Source: Deltaproteobacteria bacterium HGW-Deltaproteobacteria-13
Lineage (GTDB): Bacteria; Desulfobacterota; Syntrophia; Syntrophales; Smithellaceae
Assembly: GCA_002840555.1 (NCBI GenBank)
Contig: PHBJ01000006.1
Location: forward strand, 1 to 46,035
DNA length: 46,035 nucleotides
Direction: 5' to 3'
A model generated the notes under the pieces. It made no database searches. It was given only the letters and a program-made list of their open reading frames with translations, and had not been told where the DNA came from. Below, piece by piece: positions 26,137 through 37,563 of this stretch. The stretch's first letter is position 1. Every line of letters begins with the position of its first letter. Made by a program: the position numbers and the translations under genes.

Positions 26137-27108
26137 GTGCATAAAAAAAATTTGTTCCATCCGGTAACGAAACGGAAAAGAATCGTTTGGCGACGATGTT
26201 TTTTTGCCGGATTGCTGTTTTTTTTGGCTTTACCTTCCCTTTTGTTTGCTTACGATTCCACCTCGAATGATTTTAAACAATACATGAACTTACTGGAGAA
26301 GCAAAATACTCTTTACGGATGGAAAGACATCAAGCCTGCGGACATACCATGGGAATACTACCGGACAACAAAAAACAAGCACCCGCTTATGTTTGTTACT
26401 TTCGGGAATAGCACGGGAAACTGCATTTTGTTTTTAGGCGGTGTGCACGGCGATGAATTGCCGACGGTCTATTTTATGTTCAAGCTCGCCAATTATGTTA
26501 AGGACAATCCCGCATTATTTAAAGACAAATGTATTGTGATCGCGCCGGTTATCAATCCCGATGGTTTCCTGTCCGCATTGCCAACACGAGTCAATGCCGG
26601 AGGAGTGGACATCAACAGAAATTTCCCCACAAAAGACTGGCGCGCAAACGCTATGCGTCAATGGATGGCCAAGGGGAAAATCAAGCGTTACTATCCAGGA
26701 GCAAAACCGTCCTCCGAGCAGGAAACGCAGTTTCAGGTCGCTTTGATCAAGAAATTCAAACCGCAGAAAATACTGTCGGTACATTCGCCGCTGAATTTTT
26801 ATGATTATGACGGGCCGTCCTCAGATTTAAATTCTTTTGAACTATGGATGGAGCAAATATGCAAGGAAGTAGATCATCCTTTGAAAAAATTCGGCTATTA
26901 TCCCGGATCGCTCGGCAACTACGCCGGCCATGAACGTAATATCTTCACGTTAACGCTGGAATTGCCTTCCTCCGATTCTAAACACGGTCTTGACTATTTT
27001 CAAAAGTTTCAACCGTCGATTTTAAAATTTATTAACCTTCCCGTTGCCGGCTCACCGCCGAATGTCAAACTGATCAAGAATTATGAAAAATCCGGTGGAG
27101 CATCATAA
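26137..27108 (+). CDS. M14-family zinc carboxypeptidase (MpaA-like)
   Basis: 323 residues. An N-terminal signal or anchor (about 18-39, ending LLFA-YDS) places it in the envelope. Zinc ligands of the M14 fold are H104 and E107 (GGVHGDEL) and H216 (SVHSPLN). The substrate-binding R161 is in GVDINRNFP and the catalytic glutamate is E275 in TLTLELPS. NPDG (140-143) is also characteristic. MpaA-type enzymes cut diaminopimelate-containing murein peptides, which would suit the envelope theme, but other amide substrates are possible. The start is GTG 26137 with no clear ribosome-binding site. An A8 run follows directly, so the true N-terminus is uncertain. Confidence 0.82.
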   Translation: MHKKNLFHPVTKRKRIVWRRCFFAGLLFFLALPSLLFAYDSTSNDFKQYMNLLEKQNTLYGWKDIKPADIPWEYYRTTKNKHPLMFVTFGNSTGNCILFLGGVHGDELPTVYFMFKLANYVKDNPALFKDKCIVIAPVINPDGFLSALPTRVNAGGVDINRNFPTKDWRANAMRQWMAKGKIKRYYPGAKPSSEQETQFQVALIKKFKPQKILSVHSPLNFYDYDGPSSDLNSFELWMEQICKEVDHPLKKFGYYPGSLGNYAGHERNIFTLTLELPSSDSKHGLDYFQKFQPSILKFINLPVAGSPPNVKLIKNYEKSGGAS

Positions 27109-27183
27109 CGGATTGGGCGTCTGTCGCTTACATTGTCATTCTTCTTTTTTAACGATTAATCTTTCAGGAAAGCCTCTTGGATT

Positions 27184-27200
27184 GCCTCCGCTTTGGAGGC
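27184..27200. repeat. Small palindrome upstream of rsmG
   Basis: GCCTCC-GCTTT-GGAGGC, a 6-bp stem with a 5-base loop in the 143-bp gap before rsmG. It is similar in composition to the CCTCCGC/GCGGAGG palindrome of the 40-bp repeat at 3323 and 41116. Confidence 0.5.
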
Positions 27201-27251
27201 AGGCCTAATTTATAATTTGCGGCAGAGGATGTTTTTTGTTATTCCTTCATC

Positions 27252-27914
27252 ATGGATGAGGACATATTATTACTCTCTAAGAACGCGCGGCAATTAGGCA
27301 TTGAACTGAGCCAACGGCAACTGGCATTGTTTGATGTTTATAAAAATGAGCTCCTGCAATGGAATGCCAAAACAAATTTAATTTCCGAAAATTCTTCCCG
27401 GGAAATTATTACACGTCATTTTCTGGATTCGCTCACGGCTCTGCAATTTATTCCCAAACCGAACGCCCGGATCATTGATATCGGCTGCGGCGCCGGTTTT
27501 CCAAGCCTGCCTTTAAAAATAGCCCAGCCTCTTCTGGAAATTTATCTTTTGGAAACCAATCGCAAGAAGGTTTCTTTTTTAAAACATATGATTCGTCTTT
27601 TGAATCTTCCCCGGGCTTCTGTGATTCATGACCGGGTTGAAAATATTATCAGGCAAGATTCATGGAAGGAAAAATTTGATGTTTTAATTTCCCGGGCCGC
27701 CTTTAAATTATCCGAGCTTCTGCCGCAAGGTGAATATTTTCTCGCTGCGGGAGGTAAACTCATTGCACTCAAAGGCCCGAATGTGGATGAGGAAGTCACC
27801 CAATGCTTGCCAACTCAAAATCAATACAGAATATCTCAATTGATTCAACATGATATAAGAAGCCCTTTTTTAGAGGCACAGCGTAAAATTATTATCGCGG
27901 AAAAGACAAAATAA
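27252..27914 (+). CDS. rsmG: 16S rRNA (guanine-527-N7)-methyltransferase RsmG
   Basis: 220 residues. The SAM-binding motif is IDIGCGAGFPSLPLKI. The N-terminal YKNELLQWNAKTNLIS and TRHFLDSL blocks and the VSRAAFKLSELLP segment (usually SRAxxxL) are typical of GidB/RsmG. It methylates G527 of 16S rRNA; its loss gives low-level streptomycin resistance in other bacteria. It lies 90 bp before parA, as in many origin regions, but its usual upstream partner mnmG (gidA) is not here. Confidence 0.95.
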   Translation: MDEDILLLSKNARQLGIELSQRQLALFDVYKNELLQWNAKTNLISENSSREIITRHFLDSLTALQFIPKPNARIIDIGCGAGFPSLPLKIAQPLLEIYLLETNRKKVSFLKHMIRLLNLPRASVIHDRVENIIRQDSWKEKFDVLISRAAFKLSELLPQGEYFLAAGGKLIALKGPNVDEEVTQCLPTQNQYRISQLIQHDIRSPFLEAQRKIIIAEKTK

Positions 27915-28004
27915 AGTAAAAAAACCTTCTAAAAAAAACTTTTTTGTGTTACGTCTAGCGACAATTCTTACAAAAGAATTTATTTAGTGACACCCAATAA
28001 AATA

Positions 28005-28772
28005 ATGAATAAAATCATATGCATAGCAAACCAAAAGGGCGGGGTCGGCAAAACCACCACCGCGATAAATTTATCTGCTTCTCTGGCGGCGGCGGAAAAA
28101 AAAACTTTACTCATAGATGGTGATTCTCAGGGCAATTCAACCAGCGGTATCGGAGCGGATCGAGGGTCGCTTCACAAGGCAAATTTATATCATGCCATGA
28201 TCGGTCAATTGCCTCTGGAACAGGTCATTATCAACACGGCCATACCGCATCTTGATGTCGTGCCGTCCAATCAGGATCTCATTGGCATTGAGGTTGAGTT
28301 TGTCGGACTGGAAGATAAAGAAACGCGGCTGCGTAATTTATTAAATTCGCTGGACAGGCATTATGATTTTATAATAATCGATTGTCCTCCCTCGCTAGGG
28401 GTGATGACGGTCAATGCGCTGGTCGCTTCCGATTATTTGATTGTTCCTTTGCAGTGCGAGTATTTCGCTATGGAAGGCCTGGGCTATTTGCTCAATACTG
28501 TAAAGCTGGTGAAAGCGCAGTTAAATCCAAAGCTCGATTTGGGCGGCATTTTGCTGACGATGTTTGATCAGCGCAATTTGTTGTCTCATCGGGTTTCCGA
28601 TGATGTTAGAAAACATTTTGGCGACAAGGTTTTTAAAACGGTGATTCCGCGCAATGTGCGGCTTTCGGAAAGCCCCAGTCACGGATTACCCATTATTCTT
28701 TACGATATTAAATCGCGCGGCGCTGTGGCTTATATGGAAATGGCCGGAGAAATTATTCAAGGGGGAATGTAA
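28005..28772 (+). CDS. parA: ParA/Soj chromosome-partitioning ATPase
   Basis: 255 residues from ATG 28005. Deviant Walker A KGGVGKTT (11-18), with the signature lysine K11 and the nucleotide lysine K16, in IANQKGGVGKTTTAINL. Walker A' is IIIDCPPSLGVMTVNAL. The C-terminal VIPRNVRLSESPSHG and GAVAYMEMAGE blocks are typical of chromosomal Soj. It drives origin segregation together with ParB. A GTG at 27987 gives six extra residues, but the family almost always begins as here. The gene abuts parB without any gap. Confidence 0.96.
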   Translation: MNKIICIANQKGGVGKTTTAINLSASLAAAEKKTLLIDGDSQGNSTSGIGADRGSLHKANLYHAMIGQLPLEQVIINTAIPHLDVVPSNQDLIGIEVEFVGLEDKETRLRNLLNSLDRHYDFIIIDCPPSLGVMTVNALVASDYLIVPLQCEYFAMEGLGYLLNTVKLVKAQLNPKLDLGGILLTMFDQRNLLSHRVSDDVRKHFGDKVFKTVIPRNVRLSESPSHGLPIILYDIKSRGAVAYMEMAGEIIQGGM

Positions 28773-29630
28773 ATGGCACAAAAAAATGTGCTGGGTAAAG
28801 GGCTTGGCGCCATTTTTCCGGATTTATTAAATGACTTCGACAAGAAAAAGAATGTTTTTTCCTGCGGCATTGAGGAACTGCGTCCCAATCGTTATCAACC
28901 CCGTAAAATTTTTAATGATACCAATCAAAAGCAGCTTATTGATTCCATCAAAAGCAGTGGTATTATTCAGCCGATTATTGTCCGAAAGGCTGATAAAGGA
29001 TATGAAATTATCGCCGGCGAGCGGCGCTGGCGGGCGGCTCAGGCCATCGGGTTAAAAGATGTACCGATTGTTATCCGCGAAGCAACAGATATGCAGGCGG
29101 CCGAAATTTCGCTGATTGAAAATATTCAGCGTGAAGAGTTAAACCCTCTGGAAGAAGCCGATGCCTATGTAACATTAATTGAAAATTTTAAACTTTCTCA
29201 GGAAGAAATTTCTTTACGCGTGGGCAAAGATCGTTCAACCATTGCCAACACCATTCGTCTTTTGAAATTACCTCCTAAGGCAAAAGCGGCGCTCACGGAT
29301 AAGAAAATTTCTTCAGGTCATGCCCGCTGCTTGCTGGCTTGCAGTTCCGCTGAAGAACAGATCGCGGTGCTTGCTTTAATTTTAAAAAAAGATTTAAATG
29401 TCCGGGAAACGGAACGTTTAATTCAGCACGCAAAAAAGATTAAGACCGGTAACAAGCAAGAGGCTCAAAAAGACCGCTTCCTGGCTGATCTCGAAAAATC
29501 ACTAGCTTCAAAATTTATGGCGAAGGTACAAATTAAGGGTTCGGCTAAAAAGGGATTTGTTGAAATTCGCTATACATCTATGGATGAATTGAACCGCTTA
29601 GCTGATTTAATTCTTGATAATTTAAAATAA
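28773..29630 (+). CDS. parB: ParB/Spo0J centromere-binding CTPase
   Basis: 285 residues. N-terminal LGKGLGAIFPDLL is the ParA-contacting tail. The ParB/Srx CTP-binding domain (about 35-125) includes RYQPRKIF, GERRWRAAQAIGL and ENIQREELNPLEEA. The helix-turn-helix lies around 130-200, with SQEEISLRVGKDRSTIANTIRLLKLP. The C-terminal dimer domain ends in IRYTSMDELNRLADLI. It binds parS sites near the origin. I did not find a clear parS 16-mer in the window. Its ATG follows the parA TAA directly, so the genes are coupled. Confidence 0.96.
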   Translation: MAQKNVLGKGLGAIFPDLLNDFDKKKNVFSCGIEELRPNRYQPRKIFNDTNQKQLIDSIKSSGIIQPIIVRKADKGYEIIAGERRWRAAQAIGLKDVPIVIREATDMQAAEISLIENIQREELNPLEEADAYVTLIENFKLSQEEISLRVGKDRSTIANTIRLLKLPPKAKAALTDKKISSGHARCLLACSSAEEQIAVLALILKKDLNVRETERLIQHAKKIKTGNKQEAQKDRFLADLEKSLASKFMAKVQIKGSAKKGFVEIRYTSMDELNRLADLILDNLK

Positions 29631-29643
29631 TGTAATATTGTCA

Positions 29644-29671
29644 ACACTTATCAACAGCTGTTGATAAGTGT
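29644..29671. other. 28-bp perfect palindrome with two inverted DnaA-box-like sites
   Basis: Each arm contains TTATCAACA, which differs from the DnaA box TTATCCACA at one base. One lies on the plus strand (29648-29656), one inverted (29659-29667), with AG/CT at the centre. The palindrome is perfect over 28 bp and sits 19-46 bases before the dnaA start. It may be part of oriC, the autoregulatory operator of dnaA, or both. Confidence 0.75.
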
Positions 29672-29689
29672 GTTTATAAAGGTTGTTAA

Positions 29690-31039
29690 ATGGACGCGTT
29701 CTGGGGAAAAACCAGTAAATTTATTCAGGAAAAGATAAGTAAGCAAAATTTTGATACATGGATTAAACCGATCAAAATTATTGCCATGGAAGACCAGCGT
29801 GTCCAGCTGGCCGTTCCCAATAAATTTTTTAAAGATTGGCTTTTAGATAATTATTCCTCTACAATTAAACAATCCTTAAAAGCTGCCGCAGGTATTGAAG
29901 TGGATATTGATTTTGTCCTGTCAAAAAACCAGGACAATACCCCCGAACCGGCTACAAAGCAGGCCGCGCACAAAAATGCCCCAACGCCGGTTATCAGCAA
30001 AAACAAAAACTTTTCTTTTCTGAATGATAATTATAATTTCGACAGGTTTGTTGTGGGTTCGTGTAACCAATTTGCCCACGCCGCTTCCATCGCCGTCGCC
30101 AAACAACCGGCTAAAAATTATAATCCTTTATTTATTTACGGCGGATCGGGTTTAGGAAAAACCCACTTGCTGAATGCCATCGGCCTGCTCGCCAATGCCA
30201 CGCATCCGTCGCTTTCGATTATGTATGTTTCCGCGGAAGAATTTATGAATGAAATGATTAATTCCATTCGTTATGACCGCATGCCCAAATTCAGAGAAAA
30301 ATATCGTAACATCAGTTGTCTGTTGATTGATGATATTCATTTTCTGGCAGGAAAAGACAGAACCCAGGAAGAATTTTTCCATACTTTCAATACGCTGCAC
30401 GATTCCGGAAAACAAATAGTGGTCACCAGCGACAAGTTCCCTAAAGATATTCCCAATCTGGAAAGCCGTCTGCGCAGCCGTTTCGAATGGGGGCTGATTG
30501 CAGATATTCAGCCGCCGGAAATAGAAACTAAAATTGCTATTATCGAAAAGAAAATTCAGGAAAGTAAAATTGAACTGCCGCATAACGTGATTCATTATAT
30601 CGCCTCTCATGTGGAATCCAATATTCGGGAACTGGAAGGATTCTTAGTCAGGATAGGTGCTTATTCATCTCTGACCGGCAGAGAAATTGATCTGGATTTG
30701 GTCAAGGAAGTATTAAGCAGTCTGGTAAAGCATAATAAACAGGGTGAAGTCAGCATTGAAGAAATCATTAAAGTCATTGCCGGCAAATTAAATATAAAAA
30801 TATCGGATATTAAAGCTCATAATAAAAATAAGAATATCGTTTTCGCCCGGCAAATTGCCATGTATTTGGCAAGAAAATTAACCAATAATTCTTTTCCCGA
30901 CATCGGTCAAAAAATTGGCGGACGTGACCACTCCACGGTCATTTATGCGAATAACAAAATATTAAACAGTATTAAAACAGATCAAAAACTGAAACTTTTA
31001 CTTCAGGAGATGGAGGATATTTTAATCAACAAATCATAA
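29690..31039 (+). CDS. dnaA: Chromosomal replication initiator DnaA
   Basis: 449 residues, full length. Domain I (about 1-85) has FDTWIKPI. A short linker with Pro/Ala-rich sequence follows. The AAA+ domain has Walker A GGSGLGKT (151-158) and Walker B LLIDDIHF (211-218). The DNA-binding domain IV has the signature GGRDHSTV (410-417), which reads the DnaA box. It opens the origin and recruits helicase. Its promoter region contains inverted DnaA-box-like sites, which suggests autoregulation. Confidence 0.99.
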   Translation: MDAFWGKTSKFIQEKISKQNFDTWIKPIKIIAMEDQRVQLAVPNKFFKDWLLDNYSSTIKQSLKAAAGIEVDIDFVLSKNQDNTPEPATKQAAHKNAPTPVISKNKNFSFLNDNYNFDRFVVGSCNQFAHAASIAVAKQPAKNYNPLFIYGGSGLGKTHLLNAIGLLANATHPSLSIMYVSAEEFMNEMINSIRYDRMPKFREKYRNISCLLIDDIHFLAGKDRTQEEFFHTFNTLHDSGKQIVVTSDKFPKDIPNLESRLRSRFEWGLIADIQPPEIETKIAIIEKKIQESKIELPHNVIHYIASHVESNIRELEGFLVRIGAYSSLTGREIDLDLVKEVLSSLVKHNKQGEVSIEEIIKVIAGKLNIKISDIKAHNKNKNIVFARQIAMYLARKLTNNSFPDIGQKIGGRDHSTVIYANNKILNSIKTDQKLKLLLQEMEDILINKS

Positions 31040-31199
31040 ACTTTTTTACAGACGTTTATCAACAGGGAGGATGTATTTTAAGTCATCATAGTTATTATAA
31101 AATAAAGTTTCATCAACATATCCACAGGCATTACTATTAATACTAATTTTATATATAAGAAAGAAAATATAATATTAAGATTAAAAACAAGGAGGAAAT
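31040..31199. other. Candidate oriC segment between dnaA and dnaN
   Basis: A 160-bp gap that is strongly AT-rich from about 31127 to 31188, which suits a DNA-unwinding element. DnaA-box-like sites are TTATCAACA (31056-31064) and ATATCCACA (31118-31126, one mismatch from the consensus). Together with the palindrome before dnaA, this suggests a two-part origin. A strong AAGGAGG at 31189-31195 serves dnaN. Confidence 0.6.
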
Positions 31200-32309
31200 A
31201 TGGAATTTAAAATAAACAGAGAAACCTTTCTTGATGGTATTCAAAAAACGCTAGGTATTGTAGAAAAAAAGACAACCATACCTATTTTAAATAATATTTT
31301 ATTGAAAGCTGAAAACAACAAAATTAAAATCATTGCCACGGATCGGGAAATTATTTTAATTTCTGATTATGATGCTGAAGTATCTGAAAATGGTGAAATT
31401 ACGATTTCAGCGAAAAAGATGTATGAAATGATCAGGGAAATTCAAGGCGAAACGATCAGTTTTGTTCAAAAAAACAATATTGTGAAAATATCAGCCCAAC
31501 GGGCGTTTTATAAAATCCCCGGACTTCCTGCGGAAGATTTTCCAAGTATTGCCGATGATAAGGATATTCCGCTTTATAAAATAAAAGGAGTGGTCATTAA
31601 AGATTTAATTAACAAAACAGCTTTTGCCATGGCCACTGATGAAAGCAGAAAAAATCTCAATGGCGTTTTATTGGAAGAGGGAGTGGATGGCGTAGATCAT
31701 TTATTGAGAATGGTGGCGACTGACGGACATCGGTTAGCGTTAGCGAAGGGTCTGACCTCCGGACCTTTTTTAAAGACGGGAAAAGGGATTATCATTCCCC
31801 GCAAGGGATTGATGGAAATAAAAAAGATTATCGATGAAAACGAAGAAGTTAAAATAGGCCTGCATAAAAACATGTTTATCGTGAAAACTGAAAATACTCT
31901 TTTAAAAGTCAGTTTGGTTGATGCGGATTACCCTGATTATAAAAAAGTTGTTTCCACGGAAAAAGGCATTCGAATCGTTTTGGAAAAAGAATATTTTTTG
32001 CATGCATTAAAGAGAATGAGTGTTGTATCATCGGAAAGATACGGCGGGGTCATCCTTTCTTTTTCCAAAGGTAAATTAACCCTGAATTCCACCAATCTGG
32101 ATGTCGGCGAAGCAACCGAGGAAATCGATATCGATTATGACGGAGAAGTGATTGACAGCGGATTTAATGTGAATTATTTAATTGACGCCATATCTGTTAT
32201 CAATAAAGATAATATTATGTTTGAAGTTGGAGTTGGATTAAAACCGTCCATGATCAAACAGGCAGAAGACGACAATTATTTATGTATAATTATGCCGCTA
32301 AAAATTTAG
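31200..32309 (+). CDS. dnaN: DNA polymerase III beta sliding clamp
   Basis: 369 residues, the normal length, with three clamp domains of similar fold. Typical segments are KTTIPILNNILLKA at the N-terminus, RMVATDGHRLALAK in the middle and a C-terminus ending in IIMPLKI. It forms the dimeric ring that holds polymerase on DNA. It lies 160 bp after dnaA and only 27 bp before gyrB. recF, often between them, is absent. Confidence 0.98.
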   Translation: MEFKINRETFLDGIQKTLGIVEKKTTIPILNNILLKAENNKIKIIATDREIILISDYDAEVSENGEITISAKKMYEMIREIQGETISFVQKNNIVKISAQRAFYKIPGLPAEDFPSIADDKDIPLYKIKGVVIKDLINKTAFAMATDESRKNLNGVLLEEGVDGVDHLLRMVATDGHRLALAKGLTSGPFLKTGKGIIIPRKGLMEIKKIIDENEEVKIGLHKNMFIVKTENTLLKVSLVDADYPDYKKVVSTEKGIRIVLEKEYFLHALKRMSVVSSERYGGVILSFSKGKLTLNSTNLDVGEATEEIDIDYDGEVIDSGFNVNYLIDAISVINKDNIMFEVGVGLKPSMIKQAEDDNYLCIIMPLKI

Positions 32310-32327
32310 TAACAGAGAGGAAGTTAA

Positions 32328-34742
<2,415 letters not shown>

Positions 34743-34752
34743 TAACTATTTT

Positions 34753-34832
34753 GTCATTCCCGCGCAGGCGGGAATCCAGTATTTATAAAGACTGCCTGGA
34801 TTCCGGATCGCGCTTCGCTTGTCCGGAATGAC
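34753..34832. repeat. Dispersed palindromic repeat between gyrB and gyrA
   Basis: An 80-bp element bounded by GTCATTCC and GGAATGAC, with inner CCCGCGCAGGCGGG and TCCGG...CCGGA hairpins. It is the same family as 42650-42744. Such 'GTCATTCCCGCG...GGCGGGAATCC' repeats are common in intergenic DNA of many Proteobacteria. Confidence 0.85.
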
Positions 34833-34888
34833 GATACAGCAGAACGATTGTAGACTATTTGTGTAACAAGAAGAGAGGATGAAACAAA

Positions 34889-37387
34889 ATGGAACGTGAT
34901 ATCCACCACAAACAAACACTGGTGAATATAGAAGATGAAATGAAAAAATCCTACATGGATTACGCCATGAGCGTCATCATCGGCCGGGCTATTCCCGATG
35001 TGCGCGACGGCCTCAAACCGGTGCATCGCCGGATTTTATATGCCATGTATGAAATGGGCAACCGCCATAACAAACCTTACAAAAAATCCGCCCGTATCGT
35101 CGGCGAGATCATGGGTAAATATCATCCGCACGGCGACGCGGCTATTTACGACACCATGGTGCGTATGGCCCAGGAGTTTTCTCTGCGCTACATGCTGGTC
35201 GACGGACAGGGCAACTTCGGTTCGATTGACGGCGATCCGCCCGCGGCCATGCGTTATACGGAAAGCCGTTTGGCACGCATTTCCGATGAAGTGCTGGCCG
35301 ATCTGGAAAAAGACACGGTTGATTATGTGCCCAACTATGATGAATCTCTGCAGGAGCCTTCACTGCTGGCAACACGCATCCCTCTGCTGCTGCTCAACGG
35401 CACCTCCGGCATCGCAGTCGGCATGGCGACCAATATTCCGCCCCATAATCTGAAGGAAATTATCAACGGCACCATCGCCTGCATTAAGAATCCCGCTATT
35501 ACCATCGAACAGCTGATGCGTCATATTCCGGGTCCTGATTTTCCCACGGCCGGTTTCATCAATGGCCGGGAAGGCATTCTGGCCGCTTATAAAACGGGGC
35601 GCGGCATCATCCGCATTCGGGCGCGAGCGCTGATTGAGAAGAACGCCCGCAACGATAAAGAAACCATTGTTGTCACCGAACTGCCTTATCAGGTCAACAA
35701 GGCCATGCTGATCGAAAAGATAGCCGAACTGGTGCGCGACAAAAAGATATCCGGCATTTCCGATTTGCGGGACGAATCCGACCGCGACGGCATACGCGTA
35801 GTCATCGAACTCAAGCGGGATGAAAATTCGGCCATCATCCTCAACCAGCTCTATAAATTCACGCAAATGGAGGTCTCCCTCGGCGTCATCATGCTGGCGA
35901 TCTCCGAAAACAAGCCGCAGGTTTTCAACCTCAAAGAAGTGCTCGAGAAATTCATCAGCTTCCGCAGGGATGTTGTTATCCGCCGCACGCAGTTTGATCT
36001 GGCGCGTGCCAAAGAAAGAGCGCATATTTTAGAAGGCTACATCATTGCCTTAAACAATATCGACGCGATTATCAAAGTCATTAAAGCGTCGAAGACTCCA
36101 GCGGACGCCTCCGTGCAGTTGTGCGCTAAATTCAAGTTATCCGAAATTCAGGCCAAAGCCATTCTGGAGATGAGACTCCAGCGCCTGACCGGTCTGGAAC
36201 GAGCCAAGATCGACGAAGAATACACCGAAGTGACAAAACTCATCGCTTATCTGCAAGGGATTCTGGATGATCCGCAAAAAGTTCTGCAGGTGATCATGGA
36301 TGAGCTCAACGATATCAAGGAACGTTACGGCGATGAGCGCCGCACGGAAATTGTCGCGAGCTCCGAAGATATCAATATCGAAGACATGATCGTGGAAGAA
36401 GATGTGGTCGTGACGATATCCCATAGCGGTTACATCAAGCGCAACGCCGTCAGCCTTTACAAGAGCCAGCACCGCGGCGGGCGCGGCAAGATGGGGATGG
36501 GGACAAAAGAAGAAGATTTTGTGGAAAAAATCTTTATCGCTTCCACACACCATTATCTGCTCGTCTTCACCAGTGCCGGCAAGGTTCATTGGCTGAAGGT
36601 TTATCAGATACCTCAGGCCGGCCGTGCCGCTAAGGGCAAGGCGATGGTCAATCTGGTTAATCTGGCGCCGGGAGAAAGCGTTCGCGCGACCTTACCGGTC
36701 AAGGAATTTGTTGACGATAAATTCATTGTGATGGTCACGAAAAAAGGAATCATCAAAAAAACGGAACTGGCTGCCTACGCCAATCCGCGTTCCGGAGGCA
36801 TCATCGCTATTTCTATTGATGAAGGAGATGAACTGGTGGATGTACAGTTGACGATGGGCAATCAGGATGTCTTCATAGCATCAAGGCTGGGCATGGCCAT
36901 TCGTTTCAAGGAAGACGATGTGCGTGATATGGGCAGAACCGCCCGCGGCGTACGCGGCATTAACCTGGATGAAGGCGATGACGTGATCGGGATGGATATT
37001 CCCGCCCAGAACACTTTCATGCTGACCGTTTCCGAAAACGGATTCGGCAAGTGTACGCCGATTGATGAATACCGCGTGCAAACACGCGGCGGCAAAGGCA
37101 CGATCAATCTCAAAACGGTGGACAAGGTGGGCAATGTGTCCGGCGTTCTGCAGGTGATCAGTGAAGATAACGTCATGCTCATCAGCAATGCCGGCAAAGT
37201 CATCCGTCTGAAGGTGCAGGAAATACCGGTGAATCACAGAGTCACGCAGGGGGTGAAGCTGATTGAACTGGATCCGGAAGAAAAACTTGTCGGCGTAGCA
37301 CGCACTACATCTGAGACCGAAAGCAGCGGCAACGGCGATGACGAAGGTGATGGCGCCACCGACGACAACGGCACAGCTGACGAATAG
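34889..37387 (+). CDS. gyrA: DNA gyrase subunit A
   Basis: 832 residues. Winged-helix domain with catalytic Tyr123 in [13 protein letters not shown]. The quinolone-resistance-determining segment reads [11 protein letters not shown]. The position of E. coli Ser83 is Ala84 here, while Asp88 matches Asp87. The C-terminal beta-pinwheel starts with a GyrA box QHRGGRG (527-533), which wraps DNA and marks gyrase rather than topoisomerase IV. The last 30 residues form an acidic tail rich in D, E and G. There is a good ribosome-binding site (GAGAGGATG). It is the last gene of the origin cluster. Confidence 0.99.
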   Translation: MERDIHHKQTLVNIEDEMKKSYMDYAMSVIIGRAIPDVRDGLKPVHRRILYAMYEMGNRHNKPYKKSARIVGEIMGKYHPHGDAAIYDTMVRMAQEFSLRYMLVDGQGNFGSIDGDPPAAMRYTESRLARISDEVLADLEKDTVDYVPNYDESLQEPSLLATRIPLLLLNGTSGIAVGMATNIPPHNLKEIINGTIACIKNPAITIEQLMRHIPGPDFPTAGFINGREGILAAYKTGRGIIRIRARALIEKNARNDKETIVVTELPYQVNKAMLIEKIAELVRDKKISGISDLRDESDRDGIRVVIELKRDENSAIILNQLYKFTQMEVSLGVIMLAISENKPQVFNLKEVLEKFISFRRDVVIRRTQFDLARAKERAHILEGYIIALNNIDAIIKVIKASKTPADASVQLCAKFKLSEIQAKAILEMRLQRLTGLERAKIDEEYTEVTKLIAYLQGILDDPQKVLQVIMDELNDIKERYGDERRTEIVASSEDINIEDMIVEEDVVVTISHSGYIKRNAVSLYKSQHRGGRGKMGMGTKEEDFVEKIFIASTHHYLLVFTSAGKVHWLKVYQIPQAGRAAKGKAMVNLVNLAPGESVRATLPVKEFVDDKFIVMVTKKGIIKKTELAAYANPRSGGIIAISIDEGDELVDVQLTMGNQDVFIASRLGMAIRFKEDDVRDMGRTARGVRGINLDEGDDVIGMDIPAQNTFMLTVSENGFGKCTPIDEYRVQTRGGKGTINLKTVDKVGNVSGVLQVISEDNVMLISNAGKVIRLKVQEIPVNHRVTQGVKLIELDPEEKLVGVARTTSETESSGNGDDEGDGATDDNGTADE

Positions 37388-37450
37388 TAGCTTTTTGCCG
37401 TTAAAATAGAAGTCTTAATAAATCAGTTTTTATAGAAGAATATAAATGCA

Positions 37451-37505
37451 CACAAGTTTCAGCAACGAAAGAGCTGAAACTTGTGCTTTGCGTAATTTCG
37501 CAAAG
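37451..37505. other. Two consecutive perfect hairpins after gyrA
   Basis: Hairpin one: CACAAGTTTCAGC (37451-37463) pairs with GCTGAAACTTGTG (37473-37485), a 13-bp stem with a 9-base loop. Hairpin two follows with no gap: CTTTGCG (37486-37492) pairs with CGCAAAG (37499-37505), with a 6-base loop. No T tract follows, so a simple terminator is unlikely. They precede the first cassette-like gene and may belong to a recombination site or be a processed RNA structure. Confidence 0.7.
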
Positions 37506-37544
37506 CGGAGGGTCAAAGACAAATGGTAGCACAGAATAAACAAT

Positions 37545-37551
37545 GTTAAAC
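37545..37551 (+). other. GTTRRRY heptamer (attC R'-like) before the HEPN-like gene
   Basis: GTTAAAC, which fits the integron core site GTTRRRY, lies 12 bases before the ATG at 37564. The preceding segment TGGTAGCAC...ATAAA...ATGTTAA recurs in similar form before the next gene (39009-39039), so the two boundaries share more than the heptamer. Confidence 0.45.
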
Positions 37552-37563
37552 AGGAGAATAACT

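Noticed and set aside
27915-28004. Terminator between rsmG and parA
   Set aside because: The A- and T-rich runs there can pair but contain almost no GC, so they would not make a stable terminator.
37543-37563. Start of the HEPN-like gene at 37543
   Set aside because: It would place the GTTAAAC core and the AGGAG ribosome-binding site inside the coding sequence.
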